A stretch of 64,000 nt of DNA, taken from NCBI GenBank assembly GCA_964017195.1, contig OZ024889.1, positions 55,705,074-55,769,073 on the forward strand. Reading direction: 5' to 3'. Numbering within the stretch: the first letter of the stretch is position 1; every line of letters starts with the position of its first letter. The position numbers were made by a program, and so were the translations under genes. Origin of the DNA: Siderastrea radians. Taxonomy: Eukaryota; Cnidaria; Anthozoa; Scleractinia; Rhizangiidae. The notes under the pieces are model-generated. The model ran no database searches, was not told where the DNA came from, and saw only the letters and a program-made list of their open reading frames with translations. Below are positions 33,483 to 45,124 of this stretch, in pieces.

Positions 33483-35521
33483 GTTCTGTGTTCCTGTATT
33501 ACGGGATTGCTTTCGTCATTATCGATGTCGTTATCATATAAAATATGATGCACATTTAAACTGTTAGGTTTGTCTGCAATAAGCAAAAGATCATCAGGGT
33601 GAAATGATCTATTAACATTGTCTTTTGATAGACTTGTCATTATCTGCATAGCCGAAATTGCGGCGTTGAGTACAGATTCTGCTACAGTTTCAGAGCAAAC
33701 ATCTTCCATGGACTCTGCAATCAGCAAATAGTGTAGGCCGTTATCGGTTGCGGTGTGCGCTGTCGTTCCGTTGTCGCATACATTTTCCACAGTATTGGGA
33801 GAGGCTTCTGTTTTAAATGCCGACCAACTCGAACTTAAGTCATTATTGGTAGGGAAAGGATTTCTTTTTGCAGGCTTGACGCATTTTATTTTAGAGTTAC
33901 ACTGGTGCTGCAAACAAGGAGAAGCTTTGCTGCTATAACTGTAAAAAAGCATCGTTAGTAGTGCAACAGCTAATTCCACTGTGATTCTTGTCGCCCCTGT
34001 TAAAAGTGATCTATTTAACAGTCGATGTAACTGTTCGTTCCGTTCAGTTCCAAATCCGGGTGGTATCCCGGAAAGGCATCCTTTTTTAATGTGCACGCGG
34101 ATGTTTTCAATTTGTTTAAATGTGGCCTCTGTTAAACACGAAGAAGGAACATTTCTCCACCTTTCAATTAGGCGATCTAGGTTGGCTTCAATTTCAAGTG
34201 GATTCGGAGTAACCTTCAGCCGAGTTTCCCCAAGATCGGTGCTCTGTCTGAATATTAATCCAAATTCCTTTCCAAATTGGTGTCTAAGAAGGGACTGACC
34301 AGTTTCCAATGTTCTTAGTACGCGCTGGCATGCGTGAAAAATGTCCAATTTAATTTGAGCGTTGGGGAAAACAGATTGATACTTGTTTCTGTTCTTACAA
34401 CAGTCGTCGATAGCTATCATAGATATTGAATCTTTTTGTCTACTCACTCTCTCCTTTAATCTGAACAGAAGATCGTCGATTTCGTGGAATGCTGTCGACT
34501 TTGTCAACCTCCAATCCAGAATTTGACCGTTGTCGTTTAAAATGATGAACAAGTTGTTAAACTTCGTAAGAAATTTCTGTTCTTCTCCCTCGGTAACAAC
34601 TCCTATATTTTTACTTATTTTGAACGTGTGGTCGCATGATATAGATGGTGTGGTCGCATGATATAGATGTTGCTGAAATCCCTAACATTTCACTAGCGTA
34701 GAACCTTTGTACAACTTGAAATCGTCCAAAAGTATCCTCGTCAGTTGATCATTGCTAGGAAATGCAAACAAGTCGTTTGAGTAGAAGTCTTCAAAATCAA
34801 ACACTTCACCTTCCGCTAGTCCATCTCTTACGGCAGCGTTGAAAATTTCTCCAAGTCTTGTGTGGTGTTCATGATTGAGAGCTCCAATTCCTTCACTGAT
34901 TTTCAAAAAGTTCACACCCTGTGTGATCGAGTTCTTTATGTACAAAATAAGCCGTTTAGAGCATCCACTTCTTTGGTATAACTTCACGGGAAATACCTCT
35001 CTCACTGTTTCGGGTAGTCCATTTAGTAGATCAGGAGAAGCTGCAAAAAGCTTATGCGTATTTCTTCCTTGCGCACACAGGTAAATTCTCTGCACAAGAA
35101 TAATATTTCCAAAAAGATCATAAATTAGCCTCGGTCGCTTTTCTTTGTTTCCGTTAAGATTTTTTGTCCATTGCCAGGGTCTCAAAACCACATCAGTGTG
35201 AATAGGACATTTCATAGTGCAGACAGCATACTGTTCCTGAGGACTCCATAGTAACACTTTGGGTAGTAAAAAGCCTCCTTGTGTTTTGCCTGCCACTGAA
35301 GCTGGAGGATGGACGATATCATAGAACTGCGCGCTTGCGGGATCTTTGTCAAACATATCGGTCAATTTCTGTATGTACTTCGCGACTTCCTTGGCATTAT
35401 TTAAGTTGCATCCACTGCTCAGCCGCGACCCTAGCGCCAGTAGGGCAAACAATACTAAAATGCTCTGTTTGAATCCCGTAACGAAGCGTTTTCTTCTTAC
35501 TTTTACATTGCTCAAACTCAA
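33458..35521 (-). pseudogene. DDE-type transposase with one in-frame TAG
   Basis: Two long frames (35521-34682 and 34552-33458) are in the same phase and separated by only one TAG (34682-34684). The N-terminal part carries Cys pairs (VCTMKCPIHTD, YLCAQG), like the zinc-containing DUF6729-type region of some transposases. The core holds a first Asp in SISCDHTFKISKNIG, a second in DDCCKNRNKYQ/KLDIFHACQRV, and a likely catalytic Glu in GFGTERNEQLHRLLN. The stop lies in a roughly 30 nt out-of-frame stretch between an apparent 1 nt deletion (near 34703) and a 22 bp tandem duplication (34626-34669). The two lesions cancel in frame, so only the TAG remains. Superfamily uncertain. Confidence 0.75.
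34626..34669. repeat. 22 bp tandem duplication in the transposase
   Basis: gtgtggtcgcatgatatagatg occurs twice in direct succession (34626-34647 and 34648-34669). On the minus strand it covers the first-Asp motif region. Confidence 0.9.
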
Positions 35522-36229
35522 ATTCTTTTGTTGTCAAAAACGGGTCGAGACGCTTTGGGAATCTTTACGGGACAGCTCTGCTTTGTAAATCCCGAGTATG
35601 GTGGTGTTCACGAATCTCCTACGAGTGCGACCTTGCAATAGACTGCAAAAATTTGGCTCTTCTGGTAGCAGTTTTTCCAGATATTTTGAAAACCTTTCTC
35701 TAGTCCGACGGAAGCTATTTGTGCTTTTCAGCGTGAAGCCCTTACTGCGACTGATTTGTAAAAGATAAAGGTCTATTCACAACAGTAAAAGGGCGAGAGA
35801 GAATACCTCTGGTACCCAGGGTACCAGAAACCACAACATACCATAAAACCTCGGAAAAACCGCAACGTTGTGCAAAATTCACAACTGCGTTTACAAATAC
35901 CAGGCAAATATCAAACCGTTAAAACAAAATGCCAAAAAAACCGGCCCTGAGAAAAGCCTTAAAATGCCTCATAATAGTTCTGGATGTAGCGTATTCAAGA
36001 ATTGCCAAACCAACATGTCTAAGAATACCGAATTCTTTTTAGACACTAATTATACAGAAATGTCGGAATGCCATATATGTCATGATCACCTCAGTTTTCG
36101 CAACGCGTTCCAATTCTTACCGTATTATCTTTTGGGCGTGTTTCCCGTCAGCCGCTGAAAAATAAAAACTGCCTTGCAAACGCCACATCAAACGTTGAAA
36201 AAATGTGCACTTGTTTGCTCACGTATGTG
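35522..36229. other. Element interior, non-coding right part
   Basis: Upstream of the transposase frame; may hold its promoter and 5' exon. A short frame (35868-36158, plus) has no recognisable motif. Confidence 0.4.
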
Positions 36230-39188
36230 TTTTCATAAGAATATGAAAGTATACAGTGGTCTGAGTGCTATACAGAGCTCTCAAAGTATACAACGGCTAT
36301 TCGGGGATATAACAGGGTACATAGTGCTATTCAAGAATATACGGGGGTATTCATTGGTATAAAAAAGGTATTCGAGAGTATACGGTGGTATATAGGGGTA
36401 TTTAAGGGTATACAAGGTTATGCAAGGGTATACAAGGGTACTCAAGGATATTCAAGGGTATACAAGGGTAATACAAGGAGTATTCAAGGGTATACAGGGG
36501 TATTCAAGGGTATAAAAGAGTATTCCACAGTATACAAAGGTATACAGGGGTATTCAACAATATTCAAGGGTAAACAGGGAGATACACGGGTATACAAGGG
36601 TAATCAAGGGTATAAGGGGGTATTCAAGGGTATTCATGGGTATACTAGGGTACTCTATGGTATATTATACAGAAGTATTCAAGGATTATCAAGAGTATAA
36701 AGTAGTATACAGGGGTATTCCTAAGAATACAAGGGTATTCAAGTGTATACAATTGTATTCAGTAGTATACAAGTGTAAACAAGGGTAATCAAGGGTATTC
36801 AAGGGTATACAAGGGTATACAGTGGTATTCAAGGGTATACAAGGGTAGCCAGGGGTATTCAAGGGTGTACGAGGGTATTCAGGGGTATCCAAGGGTGTAC
36901 GAGGGTATTTAGGGGTATACGAGGGTATTCAGGTGTATTTAAGGGTGTGCTAGTATTCAATGGTATACAAGGGTATACAAGGGTATTTAGGGGTATTTAA
37001 GGGTATACAAGGGTAAACAGGGGTATACAAGGGTATTCAAGGGTAAACAGGGGTAGTCAAGGGTATACATAGGTATCCAAGGTCGTGCAGGAGTAGTCAA
37101 GGGTATTAAAGGGTATTCAAGGGTATACAAGAGTATACCGGGGTATTCAAGGGCATACGAGGGTAATCATGGGTAGTCAAGGGTATTCAAGGATATTCAA
37201 GAGTATACAGGGGTATGCAGGGATAAAGAGGGGTATTCAAGGTAATAAAAGGGTATTCAAGGGTATACAGGGGTAGTCAAGGGTTACAAAGATATTCAAG
37301 AGTATACAGGGGTATTCAAGGGTACATAAGGGTATTCAAGTGTATTCAAGAGTATACTGTGGTTTACAGGGTACTCAAGGGTATACAAGGGTATTCAACG
37401 GTATATAGGGGAAGTCAAGGGGATACAGGGGTATACAAGGGTAAACAGGGGTATGTAAGGGTAAACAGGGGTATACAAGGGTATTCAAGGGTAAACAGGG
37501 GTATATAGGGGTATTCAAGGGTACACAGTGGTAGTCAAGGGTATACAGGGGTATTCAAGGGTAAACAAGGATTTACAAGGGTAAACAGGGGCAGTCAAGG
37601 GTATACAGGGGTATTCAAGGGTAAACAGGGGTATACAAGGGTAAACAGGGGTAGTCAAGAGTAAACAGGGGTATACAAGGGTAAACAGGGGTATGCAAGG
37701 GTATTCAAGGGTAAACAGGGGTATTCAAGGGTAAACAGGGGTATGCAAGGGTAAACAGGGGTATATAAGGGTATTCAGGGGTATATAAGGGTATTCAAGG
37801 GTAAACAGGAGTAGTCAAAGGTATACAGGGGTATTCAAGGGTAAACAGGGGTATACAAGGGTATTCAAGGGTAAACAGGGGTAGTCAAGGGTATACAGGG
37901 GTATTCAAGGATAAACAAGGGTTTTCAAGGGTAAACAGGGGTAGTCAAGGGTATACAGGGGTATTCAAGGGTAAACAGGGGTAGTCAAGGGTAAACAGGG
38001 GTATACAAGGGTAAACAGGGGTATACAAGGGTATTCAAGGGTAAACAGGGGTATTCAAGGGTAAACAGGGGTAGTCAAGGGTAAACAGGGGTATGCAAGG
38101 GTAAACAGGGGTATATAAGGGTATTCAATAGTAAACAGGAGTAGTCAAAGGTATACAGGGGTATTCAAGGGTAAACAGGGGTATACAAGGGTAAACAGGG
38201 GTATACAAGGGTAAACAGGGGTATACAAGGGTAAACAGGGGTATATAAGGGTATTCAAGGGTAAACAGGGGTAAGTCAAGGGTATACAGGGGTATTCAAG
38301 GGTAAACAGGGGTATTCAAGGGTAAACAGGGGTATGTAAGGGTATTCAAGGGTAAACAGGGGTATACAAGGGTAAACAGGGGTATACAAGGGTATTCAAG
38401 GGTAAACAGGGGTAGTCAAGGGTATACAGGGGTATTCAAGGGTAAACAGGGGTATTCAAGGGTAAACAGGGGTATTCAAGGGTAAACAGGGATAGTCAAG
38501 GGTAAACAGGGGTAGTCAAGGGTAAACAGGGGTAGTCAAGGGTAAACAGGGGTATACAAGGGTAAACAGGGGTATATAAGGGTATTCAGGGGTATACAGG
38601 GGTAAACAGGGGTATATAAGGGTATTCAAGGGTAAACAGGAGTAGTCAAGGGTATACAGGGGTATTCAAGGGTAAAAAGGGGTATACAAGGGTATTCAAG
38701 GGTATACAGGGGTATTCAAGGGTAAACAGGGGTATTCAAGGGTAAACAGGGGTAGTCAAGGGTAAACAGGGGTATACAAGGGTAAACAGGGGTATTCAAG
38801 GGTAAACAGGGGTAGCCAAGGGTAAACAGGGATATACAAGGGTAAACAGGGGTGTATAAGGGTATTCAGGAGTAAACAGGAGTAGTCAAAGAGGTATACA
38901 GGGGTATTCAAGGGTAAACAGGGGTATACAAGGGTAAACAGGGGTATATAAGGGTATTCAGGGGTATACAAGGGTAAACAGGGGTATATAAGGGTATTCA
39001 AGGGTAAACAGGAGTAGTCAAAGGTATACAGGGGTATTCAAGGGTAAACAGGGGTATACAAGGGTATTCAAGGGTATACAGGGGTATTCAAGGGTAAACG
39101 GGTGGTATAAAAGGGTATTGGAAGTATACAGGGGTGTATTGCCTATATGGCCAATGCATCCATGGCATTCTCCCATGGAGTATATACC
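36230..39188 (-). repeat. Right TIR: inverted decanucleotide satellite
   Basis: Reverse-orientation array of the same 10-mer (NNCARGGGTA), about 290 copies. The inner kilobase (36230-37000) is strongly degenerate and grades into unique DNA. From about 37400 outward it is homogeneous (gtattcaagggtaaacaggg). It ends in the unique 95 bp shared with the left terminus. Confidence 0.95.
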
Positions 39189-39196
39189 ACTCTTCC
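39189..39196. repeat. Target-site duplication ACTCTTCC (right)
   Basis: Identical to 28155-28162. Confidence 0.85.
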
Positions 39197-40414
39197 CCTT
39201 TCTTCCCTGCGTAAGCAAGGTCCCGTATGCACGCCACCATTTAAATAAATTGTCTGCAACCTGGACAATCGAAAGCGCTCAGAGAAACAATATATACTAA
39301 CAAAGCAGAAAAGTAAACTGACCAATGAAGAACCACTTCTTCAGGTTCAGCCATTGTGACTTACTGTTTAATCACTCACGCGATTCTTATATATAATATG
39401 AAACAAGTATACTTTAACTAATAAAGATCCCGAGGCAGCTACTTTGTTATGTAAATTTCAGATTCATTACGATTTGGAGTCACGCTGTGTCTCAGTTTAA
39501 TTTAAAGTTTTCCCCTCAGGAGATATAAATGAGCCTTAAAAACAGAGCTGTCTTTTTCGTTGCAAAGTCGTCAGATCGTTGAAAACTGGTGGCAGTATAC
39601 TTCAATGGTAAATTAAATTGACATTTCTTTTACCTCACTGTCTCTTTTAGTTTATATCGGGTCATGCCGGCTTACACTAGGATACATTTTGTGCATTTTT
39701 GTCATAGTTCTGAAAAAAAATGGAGCAAAATTGGCTAAGTCAAGTGCAACCTCGCTTTCTGGGCGAACAGCCACAAAATCTTCAAGAAAGCCGTTGTCCT
39801 TATGATTGGTTGGATTTGCATGTGCGATGGTTTTGTTTTGTTTTTGTTTTTGTTTTTTTCTCAGAAAAATAACCGTAAAAACATGTGCAACCACGTCTAG
39901 TAAAACTGAAAAAAATTTGGTCGAACAGACCAAAATTCAAACGTGCTGTTTTCCCGCCTTGAAGCTGGAAAAAATTTGAAACCTTCCGGGAAGGACAACA
40001 GCAACACATGACAATGATGGGCCAATTTGTTGGAGCTATGACGCAGTTCTTGAATAAGATCTCCGAGAAATAACTGACTGAGATTACTAGATTGTACCAG
40101 TGAAGTATTCAGTGATGACTCAGTTTAATCAGCACGGTCAGTTTTAACTGCGTAGGTTTAATGTGTCAGTGTCAGGCATTTGTTTGGTTCTAAAGGGAAA
40201 TGCTTGATTTGTTACAGTTTCCTTTAAAATTTCCATTATTTTGAAAGCAAGGAGTCGCAAGTTTTAACCTAAAGAACAATGTTTTCTATGAAAATGATTA
40301 AAACACATTGCGTGAACATTAGATACTAATTCAAGATGAATTATAATCTGCATGTTCGCTGATAAAGCCAAAGACATTGACCAAACGATTTATGTGTATT
40401 GCAGTTTTATTCGT
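39197..40414. other. Gene-free interval
   Basis: No gene, exon or repeat array recognised. A TTTTTG-rich stretch lies at 39834-39860. Confidence 0.5.
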
Positions 40415-41640
40415 TTAAAACTCTGTAGTTTTCACTGCCAACAGAAACGGGATACATGAGATTAAATATTTATGAATGTAATATACATGACGTTTGAAAA
40501 ATAAAACTAGAAGAGATTCCTTTAGGATGTCTCTGATTTCTTCTCCATCCCATAAAACATGTTCGTTGTTGATACGTTCGCTGCAGTTGACATCAGGATT
40601 TCCATCGTCATCCCAATTGCCTCCCATTTTAATGAAAAAGTTGTGCAATACAGCACAAGCAATAGGGCTCTTGACAGATAACTTTAAGTCACTATCAAGA
40701 GGCTTTTGTAGTATTCGTCACCGTAATTTTAGGCACCCAAACGCGCACTTTATGTTATCTCTTGCACTAGATAGCTCATGGTTGAAATTTATTTCGCTCA
40801 TGTCTCTCGTAGCCTCTGAAAATGGCTTTTGCAGCCAAGGAGATATCGGGTAAGCACTATCGCCTAATAAATATGGACCAATTTCGTGGCCATTCACATC
40901 AATGACGGGGCCAGTGCGAATGTTTCCTTGCTCAGCTCTCTGATACAAAGTACTGTTGCGTAATATGCGAGCGTCATGCATACTTCCCGGATAGCCATCG
41001 GAGCTACTTCCTGGATTGCAAAGTCATGTTGCTGATATCTGCTAAAGTAATCGACTGCACTTTCACGAGGGGCATTTATATGTACGTGGTTCCATCGACT
41101 GCTCCAACAATGTTTGCCAGTTGCGATAGGTGTCTAAATGTCTCTATACAAGCTGCTGTTTCTCCCTCTGTTTCTGGAAAATGTATATATTCGTCTTTCA
41201 ATTCAAATAAAGTCCCAAAGACGTCTAAAACAGGTTCAATTACAGTAGCTTTACCGACGTTAAATAGAGGTCCAATGCTGACATATGAATTGCCGTGCGC
41301 TAGCCGATAAATTACTAAAGCTAAAACCTTTTCTGGTGGTATACAGTTCCCTAAAGAGCGTGTTTTGTCAGGTTATCCATGGCCCCATGGATACCTAAAA
41401 GAGTCTGAAAGGTGTTCTTATCCATTCTCAGCTGGTGGCGAAAGTAATCTTCTGAAATTATTTTGTCGTGGAAATGTATTTGAGCTGGTGGCGAAAGTAG
41501 GTGGCGACTCAGCTGGCCACTCAGCTGGTGGCGAAAGTAATCTTCTGAAATTATTTTGTCGTGGAAATGTATTTGAAACCATGACTCTGCGGGACGCGGT
41601 AATGTCCATAACCATGAAAGATTTCGCAAACGAAGTCTGT
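40415..41640 (-). pseudogene. PIF/Harbinger transposase pseudogene
   Basis: Minus-strand pieces align in order with DDE_Tnp_4 (Harbinger) nucleases: DYFRHQLRMDKNTFQTLLG; then PPEKVLALVIYRLAHGNSYV; the first-Asp region IVGAVDGT; NAPRESAVDYF; YPGSMHDARILRNS; the second-Asp region LLGDSAYP; SSARDNIKCAFGCLK; and ACAVLHNFFIKMGG. Lesions: a frameshift near 41075, loss of part of the domain near 41000 with a frame change, a TGA at 40718-40720 (probably Trp in the ancestor), and a roughly 90 bp duplication at 41430-41580. The element is dead. Confidence 0.85.
41430..41580. repeat. Direct duplication inside the Harbinger pseudogene
   Basis: cagctggtggcgaaagtaat...gtcgtggaaatgtatttga is present at about 41430-41485 and 41520-41575 with an 'agctgg' rich junction between. 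Duplicates the HDKIISEDYFRHQL coding region. Confidence 0.85.
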
Positions 41641-41974
41641 TGCTGAACTAAAATCTGCGTCTTCTGAAAACAGCACCTACACGAAGAAAAGCCTGCTGAT
41701 AGTGCAACATCATCATCAAAAGCGCGATTGAGTTTTGTTGAGCCTGAATTTGAAAATTAAACAAAAACCCCAAAGCGTGAAACGAAAAAAAAATTATATG
41801 ATTTCGGTCCATGTTTTTAAGTAAGCCTCGCCCTCTGGTGTGGTAAAAAACAACTCTCTGCGTGGGTTTTTGGATTGACCTAATGCAATTCATTAGGCCG
41901 TTTTCAAAAATTGGAACATCCTAAATTTTTGTCAAAATTTTAGCGCCAAAAAACAGGAAAACAAAATTTAAATT

Positions 41975-41997
41975 GGTCTAGTGCAACCCGGCCCTTA
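41975..41997. mobile_element. Candidate Harbinger right terminus
   Basis: ggtctagtgcaacccggccc followed by TTA. GGGCCGGGTTGCAC with a 3 bp TTA/TAA target site is typical of Harbinger ends. It lies about 350 bp upstream of the transposase pseudogene on its 5' side. A matching left end was not found. Confidence 0.45.
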
Positions 41998-43179
41998 GAG
42001 TACGCCAATCCGGCGAGACCATCTGAAACCTATCAGGATCAAAAACTAGTTGAGCGATGACCGCTAAAGGACAAAGACGCAGGGCTAACAACTATTTTAT
42101 CTGCCAAAAGTACTCTAGTCTCTTTTAGAAAAGCTGGTTACAATTGCGCCTTTTTTTAAAATACAAAATAGACTAGACAATGGCTTAAACGAAGCCTTTG
42201 ATAGCAACTATCTATATTAAATTTCAGCATAGCCCTTATTGTGAAGCAGAGTTGTTTTTCGCCATTCTATATATAGCGGCATATATTCAGGCGCGATTAA
42301 TAGCTTCATGTATAACAACAACGACGAGATAATTCCTGTTTGAGGGTGTAGGAAATTGCCATATAGCAAGGGGTTGAGAGGTATTTATATTCCCATTTGT
42401 GATATCAAGAAAAATAAAAAACAACAAGAGAAATAAAGATTAAGACTTTACCTCATTGTGTAAGTATTGCAAAAAAATCTCTTTCTGTCCAAGATTATAT
42501 TTAACCTACAAGACAACATACATCAAACCTATTTCTTTCATCGTACCATTAGAACAGTTTGTTTCAAAAGCTTTAATCTTACAACAATAAATCTTTTGAG
42601 TTGAATATTAATTTATTAATTGACGCCTTTAATTATCCGGCGGGGACCACGCTCCTATAAGATTTTTCTTGAATTTTTCCAAGACGATTTTCATCAACAC
42701 CTGTTGTTTTCAGTAGCTGTACGCATATTCCTTGGACACATTTTGACCCAATTTTGGTGCGAAGCGGTTGCCATGTTTACAAGGATGACGTCATAAGTAG
42801 CAGGTGGAAGAGCCATTTTTAAATAAAAATGTGTGTTTTTGACCTTTCCTTGGTGAAAAAAGCACATTAAAAAACTGTTCACAAAAAGTAGCAAAAGCGT
42901 TTAATTTAACACATTTTAACTGTTTAGCATGAAAATGTTCAATTTTCCCTTTCCTTGACAATTACTTATCTTGAATGACGTCACAGGCCCCCAGCACCAC
43001 AACAATTCATAATGTATACTTCATCTTGTACAGCACTTCCTATCAAGCTTCCTATCAAAGGCAAAATCTTTTCGAAATATTCAACACAGCAAAAATCAAG
43101 GGAGGAGTTCCATTAACGCCCCGCCCTCCCCTCCCCTTGTACCACGGTGGGAGTGTGACTTGGATGGTACGTCCTAGAG
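41998..43179. other. Non-coding, with oldest duplicon flank
   Basis: 42330-42540 (tttgagggtgtaggaaattgccat ... aagattatatttaacct) is a diverged copy of 44785-44985 and 46495-46680. It is the flank of a lost or decayed third repeat of the GPCR duplicon. No gene otherwise. Confidence 0.6.
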
Positions 43180-44109
43180 TTAATTCTGATTCTGTTTTGT
43201 AACAAGAGAAATCATCGCTTTACGGATCTCCTCGCTTCTCCAACAGTAAATTATTGGATTATAAAGTGAATTTAGCATGAAAGTAGAAAAGACAATAGGT
43301 CTCACAATACGTCGAGTTTTAAGTGGTAAATCGTTTGAAAATAATGAAGTGAATAACGCACCTGGTAAATAAGACAAAAACAGAAAACCTATAATAATGC
43401 TGGTCGTTTTCCATGCTTTTTTTTCCGCCAAGAAATTTGCAGCGGCTTCTCCTGAAATCTGCTCCGTTTTGATTTGCTTTTCGTGACGTCGAGTGACTAA
43501 ATAAACTGTGACATGGCAGTAAATAATTACTAACAGGCTAAAAATGATTAAAAATGGAAGAACTAAAAGTGGCAGCAAATTTGTCACTTTGAAAAGGGCG
43601 TAAGCTCCTGCTACAAACCAGCAAAATGCAACAGCCAAAGCCAACCGAGCCTTCGTAACAATATCGCTGTACCGCAAAGCATGTTTGAGCCCAATAAAAC
43701 GTTCAATACTAATTAACACCAAATGGAAAATAGTAGCTAAGATAGAAACAAAAAGTAACGGTTTGGAGATGTTGGCATCGATATTGCAATAAGTAGTCAT
43801 CGATCCTCCAGCTAAAGCGAAGATCTCTACTGCTATAGACGTCGGTTGGAGAACAGTTCCTACAAACAGATCAGTTCCTGCCAAGCAAGCCAGTAGTATT
43901 CTATACTTGCTCTGCAAACTCCGTTTTGTTTTCACTGCTACTATCACCAACAGGTTCATCACAACGATAACAGGACAGCTTAACACGCTGAGAATTATGG
44001 ATGCCAGGGTAGCAGAGTAGTTTTCTAAGCGGTAATCCTCGTCTTGGAATCGCTCACAGTATAAGTAATCGCTTGGAATTTCGCCCGTGGAATTCGTTTG
44101 GTTCACCAT
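43180..44109 (-). CDS. Rhodopsin-class GPCR, single exon, 309 aa
   Basis: Seven-transmembrane receptor at the plasma membrane; ligand unknown. Motifs: N-linked sites near the N-terminus (NQT, NST); TM1 asparagine in MNLLVIVAV; TM2 Asp in LAGTDLFVG (80); Cys108 at the TM3 start; ERF at 136-138 in place of DRY; FLFLSYLPG in TM6; NPIIY at 284-288 in TM7; and a short basic tail. The second extracellular loop is very short and lacks the usual partner cysteine. That feature is shared by melanocortin-type receptors; the resemblance to cnidarian 'melanocortin/adenosine-like' orphans is inference. The start ATG at 44109 gives a normal N-terminus. It is the intact member of a local tandem duplication. 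Confidence 0.9.
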   Translation of the reverse strand: MVNQTNSTGEIPSDYLYCERFQDEDYRLENYSATLASIILSVLSCPVIVVMNLLVIVAVKTKRSLQSKYRILLACLAGTDLFVGTVLQPTSIAVEIFALAGGSMTTYCNIDANISKPLLFVSILATIFHLVLISIERFIGLKHALRYSDIVTKARLALAVAFCWFVAGAYALFKVTNLLPLLVLPFLIIFSLLVIIYCHVTVYLVTRRHEKQIKTEQISGEAAANFLAEKKAWKTTSIIIGFLFLSYLPGALFTSLFSNDLPLKTRRIVRPIVFSTFMLNSLYNPIIYCWRSEEIRKAMISLVTKQNQN

Positions 44110-44439
44110 CGTTTCCTTTCATCGATAAAGGAGATCTTTTAGTCGGCTGTTCCGCAATCCTAAACTTTCCCTAGCTGAAGATCGTTTGCAATTAACCTGG
44201 CGAGAAGGTTGAGCGATATTTAACTGGTGGAAGAAATTAACACACTAATACAACGACAAAGACACCGACGCTTAACAAGACCTACAAAGATCAAAATAAC
44301 ACCGAAAAAGAATAATAATTTAAAATAAATCTCGCGACTTGGCTGAAGGCTTTTTTTTCTGTTGACTTATTAAGAAAACACGCCAAACCGGACAAAAAAT
44401 AATGTGATGGTTAACGTCAAAGTTGCAAATTCCATCCCA

Positions 44440-45000
44440 AGTTTAGGTAGATGACTGCAGTTCTCAAAATGCGACTGACTGTTTCGTAGATATCATTTTC
44501 ATTGAAATTAGAAGTGGCGGCTTTCATTAATGAAGGATAATGTTTTCCAATCAGCAAGAATTAATCTATTTAATATATGCGCAGCACGCAACTGGAAACT
44601 GAACTCACACCTTCATGCATCTATATTTTAATGATTAATGTAGTAGTTTAAAGATAGTTTTTAAGACCAATTATCCAAATTTAACGTCTGCATAAGGGTT
44701 TACGAAGCAAAGATGTTCATCGTCATTGTACAGTTGCAATGTGACAATCGGCAGCGTCATTTGTAACAACACTGGCGAAATTATTCATGTTTGAGGGTGT
44801 GAGAAATTGCCACACGGCAAAGACTTAAGGGATCAAATGTTTAATCCTTTTTACATTTCAAGTAAAAACAAAAATAAAGCTATAAACTACAATTTAATAT
44901 GCAATTACTGCAAAAATAATTATAATAAACGGAAAAAACTAATTACTCTTTCACTATCAAGATAATATTTAATCTATAGTCATGCATCAAACACACTTTT
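44440..45000. repeat. Duplicon flank, copy A
   Basis: gtggcggctttcattaatgaaggataatg ... gcgcagcacgcaactggaaactgaactc ... ttgagggtgtgagaaattgccacacggcaa is repeated at 46190-46680 in the same orientation, each 5' of a GPCR copy. Confidence 0.85.
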
Positions 45001-45124
45001 GCGGCCTCAAGGAAATACAGTATATACCATACCATCAGATAATCTTGCTGTTTTTTATCAGTCTTTTACAAAATCTTCAATATTTAAGTTTAATGTTGAC
45101 AAATTGGCCACTTTATTTTTAAGA

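Larger units (their letters stand above)
28163..39188. mobile_element. 11.0 kb transposon with satellite terminal inverted repeats
   Basis: Bounded by 8 bp direct repeats ACTCTTCC. Ends are perfect inverted copies starting GGTATATACTCCATGGGAGA and running about 95 bp before the satellite begins. The arms (28163-30653 and about 36230-39188) consist almost wholly of a 10 bp satellite in opposite orientation. The interior encodes, on the minus strand, a DDE transposase, an OTU-like protease and a CXC domain. An 8 bp TSD fits hAT, P, MULE-like and Kyakuja-Dileera-Zisupton groups; the CXC domain recalls the last (established association, family membership inferred). Superfamily left open. Confidence 0.88.

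Noticed and set aside
28163..39188. CRISPR array or telomere
   Set aside because: No repeat-spacer structure, and the 10-mer is not TTAGGG; flanking duplications and inverted ends show a transposon.
28163..39188. Inverted assembly artefact
   Set aside because: Arms differ in length, unit order and inner decay, and unique genes lie between; exact 8 bp duplications flank the ends. Long reads would still be useful.
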